Positions 7,379 to 7,401 of a stretch of 7,401 bases of DNA are shown one piece after another; positions within the stretch are counted from its first letter, which is position 1; every line of letters starts with the position of its first letter. The notes under the pieces are model-generated. The model was not told the DNA's origin. It was given only the letters and a program-made list of their open reading frames with translations, and did not search any database. The stretch lies in assembly GCA_002477505.1 (NCBI GenBank), contig DLQB01000057.1:4845-12245 (forward strand), read 5' to 3'. A program made the position numbers and the translations under genes. The DNA is from Flavobacteriales bacterium UBA7443. GTDB taxonomy: Bacteria > Bacteroidota > Bacteroidia > Flavobacteriales_D > Sanyastnellaceae.

Positions 7379-7401
7379 GTTTATTCGACGACAAGTTATA
7401 G

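Noticed and set aside
6949..7401. Plus-strand reading frame reaching the right edge
   Set aside because: It is antisense to the signal peptide and TPR region of the SPOR protein; composition is low-complexity and unlike a real protein.
7379..7401. Possible promoter (TAACTTG) just upstream of the SPOR-protein gene
   Set aside because: It lacks one T of the TAnnTTTG box, is too close to the ATG to judge, and the window ends before any -33 element could be seen.

Overview
The window looks like a piece of a Bacteroidota chromosome, probably from a Flavobacteriales-like or related lineage with a type IX secretion system (T9SS). The evidence is a C-terminal sorting domain of the T9SS type on one protein, PD40-type beta-propeller repeats typical of this phylum, signal peptides that would leave glutamine at the mature N-terminus, a TAnnTTTG promoter box, and start codons without a Shine-Dalgarno sequence. 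Base composition is intermediate, in the high forties percent GC by eye. The exact genus cannot be told from the sequence.

All three genes lie on the minus strand, so transcription runs from high to low coordinates. First comes a 1159-residue exported protein (7378 to 3899) made of TPR repeats, PD40 repeats, a long helical region and two C-terminal SPOR-like domains. After a 24-base gap comes a 558-residue secreted protein (3874 to 2198) with three lamin-tail domains and a T9SS sorting domain. These two are probably cotranscribed. A 133-base gap follows, holding a promoter and a structured leader, and then rpsA, encoding ribosomal protein S1 (2064 to beyond position 1). rpsA has six S1 domains and runs off the left edge with no stop codon in the window.

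The first two genes concern the cell envelope and surface: a periplasmic, probably peptidoglycan-associated scaffold, then a protein exported through the outer membrane. rpsA is an unrelated housekeeping gene with its own promoter.

The most unusual item is the rpsA leader. It can form two hairpins whose loops are complementary over five bases, a possible loop-loop (kissing) interaction just upstream of the start codon. This is a candidate regulatory RNA for S1 synthesis, inferred from sequence alone. The second is the TPR-PD40-SPOR-SPOR protein, which resembles the PorE/OmpA-type envelope proteins of this phylum but has SPOR-like domains where those have OmpA. No CRISPR array, insertion sequence, tRNA, rRNA or prophage gene is visible.
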